Assembly: GCA_027627225.1 (NCBI GenBank)
Contig: CM051024.1
Coordinates: forward strand, 46,358,547 to 46,422,546
Length of the DNA: 64,000 bases
Direction of reading: 5' to 3'
Source: Congeria kusceri
Taxonomy: Eukaryota > Mollusca > Bivalvia > Myida > Dreissenidae
Under the pieces are notes generated by a model. It did not search any database and was not told where the DNA came from. It saw only the letters and a list, made by a program, of their open reading frames with translations. Below, one piece after another: positions 1 through 10,740 of this stretch. The position numbers were made by a program, and so were the translations under genes. Each line of letters opens with the position of its first letter. Positions within the stretch are counted from its first letter, which is position 1.

Positions 1-1
1 G

Positions 2-538
2 TGGAAAACTTTTTTACCATTATACAATGGTATTTCTGTTATTTCGGTAGAAGAATGGTCTTCTCCAGATGAAACATTTTCGTGTGATTCTTGTTTAAGT
101 GGGTGTGGAGGATACTTACAGGGACATTATTTTTATGCAATTTTCCCCACATTCATACAAGAATTAGACCTGCATATAAGTGCATTAGAAATATTGGCCA
201 TTGTAGTGAGTGTTCATCTATGGCATATGACATTTAAAAATAAAAAGATTGTAGTACAATGTGATAACATGGCTGTGTGTATTGCTTTAAATTCAGGAAA
301 AGCAAAATGTAAATTTATGCAAAAGTGTTTGAGAGAAATAATATTTTTTGCAGCTTTAAATGAATTTGAAATTAAGGCAGTACACATCTCTGGTGTTGAT
401 AACAGGTTAGCAGATCATTTGTCTAGGTGGCATTTAAATGATAGTCATAGACAGAGATTTGAAGACAGTACAAAAAGTGTTACTTTGTATAATCATGAAG
501 TACAAGAAAAGGATTTCACATTCTTTAATTCTTGGTAG
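2..538 (+). CDS. RT/RNase H polyprotein, C-terminal part (partial at window start)
   Basis: The frame is open from base 2, without a start codon, to the TAG at 536-538. The translation carries an RNase H fold typical of DIRS/Ngaro polyproteins: an Asp-containing first strand region (CDSCLSGCGG), the Glu of HISALEILAI, the Asp of VVQCDNMAVC, and the C-terminal DNRLADHLSRW. In the family this domain follows the reverse transcriptase and removes the RNA template during cDNA synthesis. The RT itself is upstream of the window. The frame shows no internal stop in the part visible. The recombinase ORF follows in another frame with a few bases of overlap or spacing, as is common in this group. Confidence 0.8.
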   Translation, partial: WKTFLPLYNGISVISVEEWSSPDETFSCDSCLSGCGGYLQGHYFYAIFPTFIQELDLHISALEILAIVVSVHLWHMTFKNKKIVVQCDNMAVCIALNSGKAKCKFMQKCLREIIFFAALNEFEIKAVHISGVDNRLADHLSRWHLNDSHRQRFEDSTKSVTLYNHEVQEKDFTFFNSW

Positions 539-564
539 TATTTCATGTTGTTTCAGACAGACAG

Positions 565-1400
565 ATGTCTCAGCTTGGTGAGGACTTGAGAACATCAAAT
601 AGACGAGCTTATGCCGAGGGATCCAGAAAAAATTTAAAGATCCAGTGGGAATCATTTCTTTTGTTTTGCTGCCATTTCGGGTTAGTTTTTCTTCCTGCAT
701 CAACTCTTACTCTACAATTATATTGAATCTTACCTTTAAAGGAATATCTAGAATTCAATGTCATCAAGTTAAACAAGCATTACCTATATCTCCAGAACTT
801 TTGCTTAAAATGTATTTGGTACTAGATAATTCTGACATAAACTCTTCAGTTTTCTGGTGTTTATTTGTTTTTGCCTTTTTTCTGTTAGCTAGAAAATCTA
901 ATTTAGTTCCAACAAAGTTACAAGACTTAAAAGATCCTAAGTTTTTATTGAGGGGAGATGTTTCTATTGAACAGAATAAATTACTGGTTAACATGAAATG
1001 GACAAAAACTATACAATTTGGGCAACGTGTATTAAGCAGTCCATTGGTTGCTGTTAAAAACTCACCTTTGTGTCCCGTGGCAGCCTTTAAGGATATGGTT
1101 AGTAAAATTCCTGCTGGACCTGGATCTCCTCTATTTGTATTGAAATCAGGAAGACCAGTCACATATACCATTTACTTAAAAAAGCTTCGTGAAATTTTAT
1201 CAAAATGTGACGTAGATCCAAATTCATATTCTACTCACTCTTTTAGAAGGGGCTTCACTTCCTTTGCCTTCAGATTAAATGTTTCAGCTGATAAAATTCA
1301 GCTTTTAGGTGACTGGTCTTCTGACGCTTATAAGAAATATTTGCACATGTCTTTAGAAGACAAAGTGAACATTATTAGCTTCATATCCGAACATTTATAA
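565..1400 (+). pseudogene. Tyrosine recombinase (YR) of the Ngaro-like element, internally deleted and frameshifted
   Basis: The N-terminal core-binding part (LRTSNRRAYAEGSRKNLKIQW) reads in one frame from the ATG at 565 to a TGA at 724-726. The catalytic part reads in a second frame to the stop at 1398-1400. Between them the family normally has some tens of extra residues, so a small deletion with frameshift near 722-735 is inferred. The catalytic part keeps the Arg of LLARKSNL (codon 891), the HxxR box (STHSFRRGF), a Trp in the second His position (GDWSSDAY) and the nucleophile Tyr, most likely that of KKYLHMS. The role in the family is to integrate a circular cDNA without target duplication. 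All catalytic residues survive; only the linker is damaged. Confidence 0.8.
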
Positions 1401-1680
1401 TTATATGTTGAATTATGTATATATGTAAATAATTATTTTTACACAGAGATTATACAGACTGGTTCAGGGTGCTATAATGTAAAGACTATAGGTAAGTAAA
1501 TGTATGTCGTTGTTGTGTGTTATATCGCTGAGTATTTCTAGAGATTGTTTGTCTCTATTGCTTGACTTTGCACGCTTTACCTTACTTCAGTAAATGAATT
1601 GCCTCGCTTATATATTTCTATTGCTTGCATGCATTGCCTTTCTTGTATTGTTTGTTTGTGTGTTTTTTGGCATTATGTTG

Positions 1681-1928
1681 GCCTTTTTATGAATATTATA
1701 TGAATTATTACATGTGAATTATAATTGTAATAAAATAATTTGTATGTATGGTAAAATTATCTATTTGATTGACATTACTTTTTGTTTGAATTGGAAATTC
1801 AATTATGATATTATTTGAATTAAATTCGCTGTGTTACAAGGACAATAAATTTAACTATTATTGACTTTGTTATTTATTGTAGTTATTACATCAAATAAGT
1901 TCTTAACAAAAACTTAAGGAAAGAAATT
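1681..1928 (+). repeat. B1 split direct repeat of the Ngaro-like element
   Basis: Starts at gcctttttatgaatattat and ends at aaggaaagaaatt. It matches 2422-2669 over 248 bp with one difference seen by eye (A at 1753 against C at 2494). It follows the recombinase stop by 280 bp. Confidence 0.85.
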
Positions 1929-2421
1929 GGCTAATTTTAATCTTGAATTAAAATGTTTAATTGTTTGACGCAAGTTTATTCTGTTTCAAGTTTTTACCAT
2001 ACCTTTCTAAAAATAGAATACTGATCGAAGTTAACTTTCACCTTTAATGTGATTGGCCGTTTTATAAACTCTTGCGCACAATTTTTGAAAATCAGTTCAT
2101 ACTTGTTTTTGTAAGCGTTGAACACACAGCGTTAAAAATTTTTGAATTTTCCAGTCCCACCCTCCCAAATAGAAGTAGTTCCGTGAAAATCTTTTTATAT
2201 AAAAGGTCATTATGAGCTTTATAGAATTGATAATTTGCTATGGCTTATTAATATGCTTTGTGTCTGTGTTCAGCTTGATACAGTGCTTTACATGTTATAA
2301 TTTCTCTGTCTATATACATATTTAATATTTATTTGTTTTCAGCTTAATAAACAGCTTGAATTGTTATTAACCTACTTTATAAGGTGTAGAATGCATGGAT
2401 TGCTTGTGTTATGCTTTGAAT
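1929..2421 (+). repeat. A2 segment between the two B repeats (inferred)
   Basis: This is the 493-bp non-repeated stretch between B1 and B2. In the split-repeat layout it should be a copy of the element's 5' terminal A1, which is outside this window, so the identity cannot be checked here. No ORF of note is seen. Confidence 0.55.
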
Positions 2422-2669
2422 GCCTTTTTATGAATATTATATGAATTATTACATGTGAATTATAATTGTAATAAAATAATTTGTATGTATGGTCAAATTA
2501 TCTATTTGATTGACATTACTTTTTGTTTGAATTGGAAATTCAATTATGATATTATTTGAATTAAATTCGCTGTGTTACAAGGACAATAAATTTAACTATT
2601 ATTGACTTTGTTATTTATTGTAGTTATTACATCAAATAAGTTCTTAACAAAAACTTAAGGAAAGAAATT
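2422..2669 (+). repeat. B2 split direct repeat, 3' end of the Ngaro-like element
   Basis: Second copy of the 248-bp B repeat, same length as B1 and essentially identical. Similarity stops sharply after aaagaaatt at 2669, which gives the likely 3' terminus of the element. Confidence 0.85.
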
Positions 2670-3800
2670 AGTTTACAACATTAGCCTAATTTCCTGTATA
2701 TTCGGCCCCTTAAGAGCTAAACTGCTTTTATACCTTAAATGAACACAAGTTTAACACCACTGAGACTTTAATCTATAAATTTAAGGTCTCTCCTACTAAA
2801 TAAAGGCCGGATCATGCAGAGATCAGCCATATACTTAGTTACTGACCAATTCTAGGAAGGCAGCCTAGCAACCATGAATTTGTCAGAAGTTTCCTATCAT
2901 TTGGTTCAGTCTTCATTTTTATAAGAAAACACAAAATTATTGTTACAAATTTGATAAAATTCATTAGAAGCATTCTTTATCTCACGCTACACCTTGTTTC
3001 CCGTGTAATACAACCATTACGAATATTTCTATCTTACACATGTGTAAGATAACATTTTTAGCGTTTTCATTGGCTACATATTCTTAGACTGACCAATAAC
3101 ATGACGTTATTTTGGTGAAATGACGTCGTCAACATGAAATGACGTCACGTCAGTACACAACTTCGAGAATTTACTAACTTTTTTTTGTAAAATTAGAAGG
3201 ATTTTAATTAGTCTTAAAACATGTGATAAAAAAGATCTGACACTCGTCATTTGATACCAAATTTGATTAAACTCGTTCAGGAAATTCGTTAGTAAGCTCG
3301 CCATAGGCTCGCTTACTAACAAAATTCATAAATTCGTTGAATAAGTTATGGTATGAACTGACAACTCATGTCAGATCCTATATTTATTAGACTAGCATAC
3401 TGTTTGAAAATGAATGTTAACAAAATTCTTAGCTTATGCATAGTGTAGCAATTTTGGGGAATTTCTCAGACAAAATCTTAATTTTCGCAGACAAAATCTA
3501 AAATTCTTTTAGAACCAAAAACAATAAATATGTGATAGAATTGTCTCAATACAGATAACTAACACAAGTTTTGCAACAAATAATAGTCCATTTTCATTAG
3601 ATGGGGATGGCCAAATCTATAGGAATGGCTGAATCTATAGGAACGAAGAATAAGTTAAATTCAAGAAAAAATACCTATGTAAATATATTTCATTTGAACA
3701 GACCCTTTTTTTTAATTATTCAAACATTTTAACAATGCAAATCAAATACAAGTGCCTACTTAAGCTATTAACGTTTTTTCAATTTCAATGATGATATCTG
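2670..3800. other. Non-coding AT-rich stretch with a short hairpin and cgtca motifs
   Basis: No credible coding region is seen. Near 3108-3155 two copies of gaaatgacgtc follow each other, including the CRE-like palindrome tgacgtca. At 3288-3320 gttagtaagc is followed 13 bases later by its exact complement gcttactaac, a 10-bp stem. Nothing else was recognised. Confidence 0.4.
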
Positions 3801-3809
3801 TTGGAAATG

Positions 3810-3905
3810 GTAGGGTACGAGTTGACCAAAAAGGGTACGGGTTGACTCTGGAAGGTACGAGTTAACCAAAATGGGTACGGGTTGACTAGGGTACGAGTTA
3901 CCAAA
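3810..3905 (+). repeat. Short imperfect tandem repeat around ggtacgagttgacc
   Basis: Five spaced copies of a unit close to gggtacgagttgaccaaaa occur within about 95 bp, alternating cgagtt and cgggtt. A related motif set (gtcaactccgttacg) appears near 5780-6200 in the opposite sense. The spacing is irregular (about 15-25 bp), unlike a microsatellite, and resembles subterminal binding sites of a DNA transposon. Confidence 0.6.
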
Positions 3906-4496
3906 ATAAAAGACCCACAGCATAAAAAAATGTAGCATTCAGTAATTTTGTGTAATCATTTATTAGTTTATATTTAAGTACCAGAAGTGTTCACTAAATA
4001 CTACACTGCGCTAGCATATCAACGACAAACACCAGCGTTTGCTACATTTGCTTTTATAGAATCAGCATGTTCAGGAAGCCATACTTGATTATGTTGTAAT
4101 TGGTTAGAAACCAGTAAATCAACTCGGTTAGCTTGGGTGACAATACAGTAAGGGTGGTAACAGTAAAATTGTTCATTATTGTTTTCATTTATTCAATTTT
4201 ATTATTTTGCTTTCTTTTATAAAAAATCACAACTTATAATTCATTAGGTAAATATTGTGTTTGCAGTGTTGTTGTATGATACCATACAGTATTGGCGCTT
4301 TATGTAAGTCTACAATCACGTTTCTAACTAATAAACATATTGGACAACCAATATTTGTGTTTTGGAATTGAGTTAACTGTATACTTCAGAATGTACTATA
4401 ATTCTGGAATGGCCCCTCAGTCATTCCAGAATTAACGTACATACCATTATCCCGGTAATTTATCTTACAAAATAAACAAGATATGTTTAATATTCC

Positions 4497-5499
4497 TAGC
4501 CTCGGGGTACCAAATCTCGAACGATTTTTTTTATAAGTTTGGTTAAATATATAAAAAAAAATTAAGTTCTTGGAAAATATTTACATTAGCATATCAGACA
4601 AAACATTACTCTTGCTTAAACTACAAAAATTCGAGAAAATATCAGTTGATAACACCACCTTGCCGTTTGTCAAATCAAGTCACATATGTTTACATTTCGG
4701 AACCTGTTTGGAACCAATTGTCGAACGTTCATTCATTCGGGTCAACAAAAAGTTCCAACACACATGTAACAGGTAAAATACATTTATTTACATCGTAAAT
4801 GAAGTGCAGTATTACTATTGATGATTTTATTTTTACATAAACAACAGATAATGCAGAACACTTCATTTAACAAATAAATATAATTATATCACTCTACTTG
4901 ACATCATACTGATCACATATTAACATTAGTTTTTTTTCTAACTATCATGTGTAGATAAAAAAAATGAATAAAAGAGACTTAAACATATTGTGTTCGTCTA
5001 GGAAATGCTTTCGTTATTCAATGACCAATACAAATACCGGTAATTGTATGTAACCAAAATGAAATAAAAATAAATTAGTTGTGTGTAACCTAATCAAATC
5101 TAAGTAGAGCGCTTGAACAGCATTATTGTGATAAATACATCATTTTGACAGTTGTAAACAGAGTAAAAGGCCTAAATGTTGAATGACAGCTTTGTTCCAA
5201 GTGTTTACATCTTAAAACCAATACTACTTTTGTGTCAAAGAATGATTTAACTGAAGGAACACGACATTTCACGGTCACATATTTTAAACTTTGTGTAGTT
5301 GAATAAAACTTCGTCTGCTGATGTGCTACCGAAAAAGAGGTTGTGAAGTTGAAAGTTTGCCAATACAACATGTGTATATTGGACTTACTTAAAACGACAA
5401 CATATTTTAGTTTCAATGATTCACATGTGAATAAGTTTGGTTAATAATAAAAATCGTACGAGAATTGATACCGTTCGATAATTGGTACCCTGAGGCTAT
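4497..5499. mobile_element. 1.0-kb non-autonomous TIR element
   Basis: The left end reads tagcctcggggtaccaaatc and the complement of the right end reads tagcctcagggtaccaatta; the match continues through cgaacg to about 27 bp with a few differences. The internal ORFs (68 and 97 codons) resemble nothing and differ in base use in no obvious way, so the element is taken as non-coding. The superfamily cannot be assigned; a target duplication longer than TA is not evident. Confidence 0.65.
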
Positions 5500-5574
5500 G
5501 TTTATTTATTGTCTTTCTTATAATCTCAAGCTCAGATAGATTTTTGTGAAAATACTTTCTTCAGTTATCAAAAA

Positions 5575-5901
5575 ATGATGGATGGCGATACCGCAAATTG
5601 GCAATTTTGCGATGTCCCGATCACAGATTTACGGAAAACAATAGGTGTATTTTTCTTCCAATTAAGTACCATTGATACAGTTTTTCTGTTTGATAGCTTA
5701 ATACATATATATTTTGAAACAGGCTATCAAAACTTGTTTCGGATGTGTCTACAAGAATTTATCATGCTTGAATGGTCTGTTCCGATGTTCATCTGTCAAC
5801 TCCGTTACGACTTCATAAATCATGAAAGTAATGATTACGTCCTTTCTTACACAACAAGCGATGATGTCATACACACAAACGTTTTAAGCGCGAAAATTTA
5901 A
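5575..5901 (+). other. Unrecognised 108-codon open frame
   Basis: The frame starts MMDGDTANWQF and ends at a TAA at 5899-5901. It is rich in Phe, Ile and Tyr and shows no domain, signal or repeat that I recognise. It lies between the 1-kb TIR element and a cluster of gtcaactccgttac motifs, one of which lies inside the frame (5795 onward). In sequence this AT-rich a frame of this length can arise by chance. It is probably not a gene. Confidence 0.15.
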
Positions 5902-6210
5902 TTTAAGATGTTGATGCGGTTGGTATAAGGAAGAACGACACAAATATGCCCGTTTGTCAGAAGTTGCATGCGTATAAAAAAACTTGGTCAACTCCGTTGA
6001 TGTGTTTTCATAAAACTGTTAAATTCATTGTTGATAAAAAGCACAAGTTTATTAGCAGATTGACGTTCCAAATACATTAATGTCTGTTTGTACAAAAAAT
6101 GCTCAAAAACAAAATCGCAATGTGGAAAAAGGTTTTAGAATGTCAACTCCGTTACGGTCAACTACGTTACAAAAATCGTAACGGAGTTGACATATTGGTA
6201 AAGAGTTGAC
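5795..6210. repeat. Spaced gtcaactccgttac motifs
   Basis: At least five copies of gtcaactccgtt(ac) or its complement gtaacggagttgac lie between 5797 and 6210, including a close inverted pair at about 6138-6195. The motif is the mirror relation of the gagttgacc repeats at 3.81 kb, so the two clusters may be the subterminal regions of one larger element with the 4.5-kb TIR element inside it. Confidence 0.45.
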
Positions 6211-8811
6211 AATAACAAGACATTGTTTTCAATATATATTGATTTTACTTTAATAAAGTAATTCCGCATACTATTGGAATAAAAAAATAAAATAAAACTG
6301 TATAGTATTCAATAGGACACACTGTCAAGATCGTCTGGCAAAATGCAAGCTTTTTCTGATACAATGAAACTTCATCAGGTACGAAAACCACCTACAGGTA
6401 ATAACATCATAATCAAAGCACATAACATTATCAGAGTACATAAATATTAAGTAAACGGTTCTAATGCATTGCGGTAATTACGGCGTGTGATTATACGAAA
6501 GTGCCTTTAGATCATTGTCAATCACAAATTGAATGTAACAAATAAAATGTGAGCTGTGCGTAGCCTTATTTGCACTGTAGCTTAGCTTAGTACACGAGAC
6601 TCTACTCTGTTTGCTAAAGTTATGTCTTAGCAGTTGTGGAAAGATTAGACTTGAACGGTTGTTTCAAGAACCAATCGATGGGCACGCATTCCAAGTTAAC
6701 ATACTGCGATTCCCAAGTTGACATTTAGCAAACTGTCGATAAACTATGATTTTGTATGTCATACTTTGCAATAGGATACAGGTACAATGTATGTGGTATT
6801 TTTATAGCACAAAGTATGAATGTTTCTCTCATCGGTTCAAAGATCGTTATAACAAGGGATATGCTGCTGCTGTTTTAAGTTCTTAATTTGGTGGGGGGGG
6901 GGGCAGATTTGGCAAATTTAAGGCCTTTGTATGCTATTAAAGATTTACATAATAGTCTTCTACTTCTAGATTATCCATGTAAATCATACTTAATCGAGAG
7001 ATCGCAGAATGACAACATTGATGCGCGCGCATCGATTACCACCTTTGTTGTAAAATATGGTGCTAATGAATCGAATTCCATACCACTTGTCATTATTGCA
7101 ATTACATGCATTTTGTATTGTCAGTTTTGAGCTTTGCAGTGTATAAATCTAAGACACATTAATGTTTTTTCTTTGGTACTGAAGATCCACAATGCCGTAT
7201 ATGGCTCAAGTGCACATTTTGGTGACGAGATTGCTTGGGGTTTAAGCGGAGTTCAACACTGTTCCATGAGAGCCGAATGCGGCAATCCGGACGGATCTGC
7301 TTACTATGGGTGTAACGATATACCGGTATATCGGTATATCGCGATACATGCAATGGTAATATCGTATCGCAATACGGTTTTGCTGTACCGCAATATTTAT
7401 AGAAACTTTATGTACAAAACACCATTTAACAACATATGATAATACTTAGTAAATTACGATATATTATACACGAAACACTTTAATCCAACTTGAAAGTAAA
7501 TATTCATGTTAATATTCAATAAGTTTTCCCTCATAACGCAGTCATCATTTTAATTCCAATACATGTTTATTTCATCACCCGATTTAAATCTCCAATTTAT
7601 CCACTGCAGCAAAACAACATTCTGATTCTTTGACACCCCTTGTCATTTCCCCTAGAACACTTAATCCATTAATGCTCTATGGACAGTGCTTGTGTTGTTC
7701 AGGTACAGTACTATTGATTGATGCTTTTGGACACCACTCAGTGTGTTACACACTTACTACAAACTACTAGACAATGGCCGAGTTCGGCAGTCACATCAAA
7801 GACTTTTTAGGTCAAACCGACACAATGTTGCTACTAAGGAAGGCTTGCAGGTTCACACTGTCAATATTCTTCGTTTGAACAGGTGTTACATCTGTTTGTA
7901 ACGGATTTTATTGTTTGTTCAAATTGGAAAAAATAAATGCATGGTATTTAAATGCACTTGTTTTATTGAAAAAAACAACAACTGTATGAATTAATTATAA
8001 TGCTTATTTTTCTGGAAGAGTATCATTTATATACAATGCTACATAGTTAACTGTTCACAGTACCAGATCATGCACTTAAGTTCAATAGCTGCAGTTCCCT
8101 TCGTATAATGTGATTAAAATAAGAAATTAAGAATGTTGGTGATTATAACATACTATTCACTTATTCAAGATATGTTTGAAGTTTGTTAACTGGACATGTA
8201 AATAATTGAACAATGATTTTCCAACGAAGAGAGTTGGAGTCTTTTAATATAGTAAAAAAAAACTGACGGCCATGTATTAACGAATTAAAATGATTCGAAA
8301 ACATTTGGTAGACAATAACCAAAGAAATATTTCTGATTTTTTTTTAATTGATCATTAATTTTTGACGAGGAAATGTTCAAAAATAGCCTATTAGGAAAGA
8401 CGAAGGACAAAGTGTCCATGGTCCTTTCACCTGACTGTAATCTGTGACACAGTGACACATCCCATAATGTGAAAAGTAACCCTGCATCTTGGTGGCCGTG
8501 TTTTAACATAAAAAGATTTTAAAGGAAATATGTTTGAAGGAATTTGATATTTTATGTTAAACATACTTAAAATTGGTCCACTAGTTTTAGAAAAGAAGTG
8601 ATATTTACAGACATATCGGGAAAACTACCTAGTCCCGAGGCGGCCATGTTTCTTTTAAAACAAATAAAATCAATATGAGAGAAAAGTGTCATCCTACAAA
8701 CACATCTGCATAAGCATAAAACAATCCATACATTCAAACAAAATATAAGATTTCAAAATAATATTATGGCTATTATTTATTGTGGTTAAACTGTCAGAAA
8801 AGTTTAATCAA
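6211..8811. other. Non-coding stretch
   Basis: No gene is recognised. Landmarks are a run of G at 6892-6902, a quasi-palindromic tract near 7316-7372 built from atataccggtatat and tatcgcgata, and ggcggccatgt-like boxes at about 8268, 8490 and 8640 that look like a decayed tandem repeat (a similar box lies at 12936). The short ORFs here have no recognisable similarity. Confidence 0.4.
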
Positions 8812-10085
8812 GAGCTGTCAGAGGACAGCGCGCTCGACTATTCGAAGTATTACAGTTGGTACATATTTTGGATAGTGGAAGGGGCATACATTTGTTAAAT
8901 ACAAAACTTTTAAGTGAAGCCTTGTATAGTTTATGAATTTTTGGAACAAAAACTTTAACCAAAAAGTCTATATAAAAAGTGGGCAAACTCTGTCAAAATA
9001 CAAAAAAGAGTTATGGGTTATGTTGCCCCTGATACTAGAGTTGATGACAAAGGTTAGTTCCAAGTTTTAAGTGGATATCTTATGTAGTTTTGAAGTCTCA
9101 AAACTTTGGAATACAAACTTTAACCAGAAAATCTATGTGAAAAAGGGGCATAACTCTGTCAAAATACAAAACAGAGTTACGGGTAATGTTGCCCCTGATA
9201 CTAGAGTTGATGACAAAGGTAAGTTCCAAGTTTCAAGTGAATAACTTATGCAGTTCTGTAGTTAGAAAACTTTTGAATATAAACTTTAAACAGAAAATCT
9301 AAGTGAAAAGGGACATAACTCTGTCAAAATACAAAACAGAGTTATGGGGAATGTTCACCATGATACTTGAGTTGATGACAAAGGTATATTCCAAATTTCA
9401 AGTAAATGGCTTTTGTAGTATTGAAGTTACAAAACTTTTGAATATAAACTTTAATCAGAAAATCTATGTGAGACAGGGAAATAACTTTGTCAAAATACAA
9501 AACAGAGTTATAGGGAATGTTGCCCTTGATACTGGAGTTGATGACAAAGGTTAGTTCCAAGTTTCAAGCGAATAATTTGTGTAGTTTTGAAGTAATCAAA
9601 CTTTGGAATATAAACTTTACACAAAAAATCTAAGTGAGAAGGGGCATAACTCTGTCAAAATACAAAAAAGAGTTATGGGAAATGTTCACCCTAATACTGG
9701 AGATGATGATTAAGGTATATTATAAGTTTCAAGTGAATAGCTTTTGTAGTATTTAAGTTACAAAACTTTTTAATATAAACTTTAACAAGTGAAAAAGGGG
9801 CATAACTCTGTCAAAATACAAAACAGAGTTATAGGGAATGTTGCCCTTGATACTGGAGTTGATGACAAAGGTTAGTTCCAAGTTTCAAGTGAATAACTTA
9901 TGTAGTTTTGAAGTTACAATACTTTTGAATATAAACTTTAACAAGAAAATCAAAGTAAAAAGGGGGCATAACTCTGTCAAAATACAAAACATATTTATGG
10001 GGAATGTTGCCCCTGACACTGGACCCCGACGCCGACGCCGGGGTCAGCAGGATAGCTCATCTATTCTTCGAATAGTCGAGCTAAA
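8812..10085 (+). repeat. Tandem array A, seven monomers of about 165 bp, with element-like ends
   Basis: The anchor gggcataactctgtcaaaat recurs near 8981, 9146, 9311, 9476, 9642, 9797 and 9963, a period of 155-168 bp. Each monomer also holds gttgatgacaaagg and aagtttcaagtgaata. The left flank is gctgtcagaggacagc (a hairpin) plus cgactattcgaa. The right flank has a hairpin of gaccccg with cggggtc (10018-10042) and ttcgaatagtcgagc, so the outer ends are inverted. This resembles bivalve pearl-type elements, in which a core of roughly 160-bp repeats sits between short ends. ORFs inside are by-products of the repeat. Confidence 0.8.
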
Positions 10086-10094
10086 AACTACAAT

Positions 10095-10377
10095 GTTAAA
10101 GCCGCAGTCCATAGAATATAATTAAATACATCTTAAATTGACATTAGTTATAATGAACGTAAATGACTTTTATTCGACAGAAAACTGTTTATTATTTACA
10201 AAAAGCATTTTATAATGTCTTTGCTGTAAAAACGCTTGGTACGAATGGAATATACACTAAAGTACATACTGATTTACTCCAGAGGCATCACCAGCTATCG
10301 CATACAGATAATTTTTCGATACAAAGTTACCAAAACGTTATCATTTTACCGATATCAATGCGGTTTTTTGTATTTTG
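10095..10377 (-). repeat. Dispersed repeat D, copy 1
   Basis: Read on the minus strand this matches 34278-34562: it shares the gcgatagctggtgatgcctctggagtaaatcag block, the tatattccgttcgtaccaagcg block, an aatgcctttt...caaataa-like block and the ggactgcggctttaa end. It begins directly beside array A. No coding capacity is recognised, and the family is unknown to me. Confidence 0.7.
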
Positions 10378-10429
10378 ATCTGTTAAAAACGATTTCTGCA
10401 AAGTTTTATTTTTATTAACATATTTCTAG

Positions 10430-10740
10430 ACTGCTGCTTTGAGAATATACAATAATTATTTCCATTGTGGTCCATATATAACAAAATGTGGCAATCCTAG
10501 AGAAGTTTCAGAGTTACAATAGTATAATAAATATTAATAAAAATAATTATAAAAATCTAAGGTGAGATTATAAAATAAAAACATTCACATTGCAGTAAAA
10601 GGCATTTACATAACAGAAAACACTGATCACAATTAAATTATTAATATTATGCAGTGTACATTGAACGACACGTTATAATGGGAGAGAACTTAAAAATGAA
10701 AAAAATGAAGAAACAAATGAAGAAAAAATACACATGAATT
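10430..10740 (-). mobile_element. Probable 3' UTR of the adjacent minus-strand LINE
   Basis: An AT-rich non-coding stretch lying 3' of the LINE remnant on the minus strand. It contains ggaccacaatggaaata on that strand, also present in a second probable LINE tail at 20725-21180. The assignment is an inference from position and this shared block. Confidence 0.4.

Larger units (their letters stand above)
1..2669 (+). mobile_element. Ngaro/DIRS-like tyrosine-recombinase retrotransposon, 5' end outside the window
   Basis: The order seen is RNase H, then tyrosine recombinase, then two 248-bp direct repeats separated by about 0.5 kb. This is the 3' half expected for Ngaro-type YR retrotransposons, whose known layout is A1, ORFs, then B1-A2-B2 (split direct repeats). 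The A1 copy, gag and the RT proper would lie upstream of base 1. The two B copies differ at one base by eye, which argues for a young insertion, although the recombinase frame is broken. The 3' boundary is set at the end of B2, where the copies stop matching. A DIRS proper would show inverted rather than split direct ends, so Ngaro-like is preferred. Confidence 0.8.

Noticed and set aside
8812..10085. CRISPR array, because of regular direct repeats
   Set aside because: Monomers are about 165 bp and contiguous, with no short repeat and unique-spacer alternation, and the sequence is animal.
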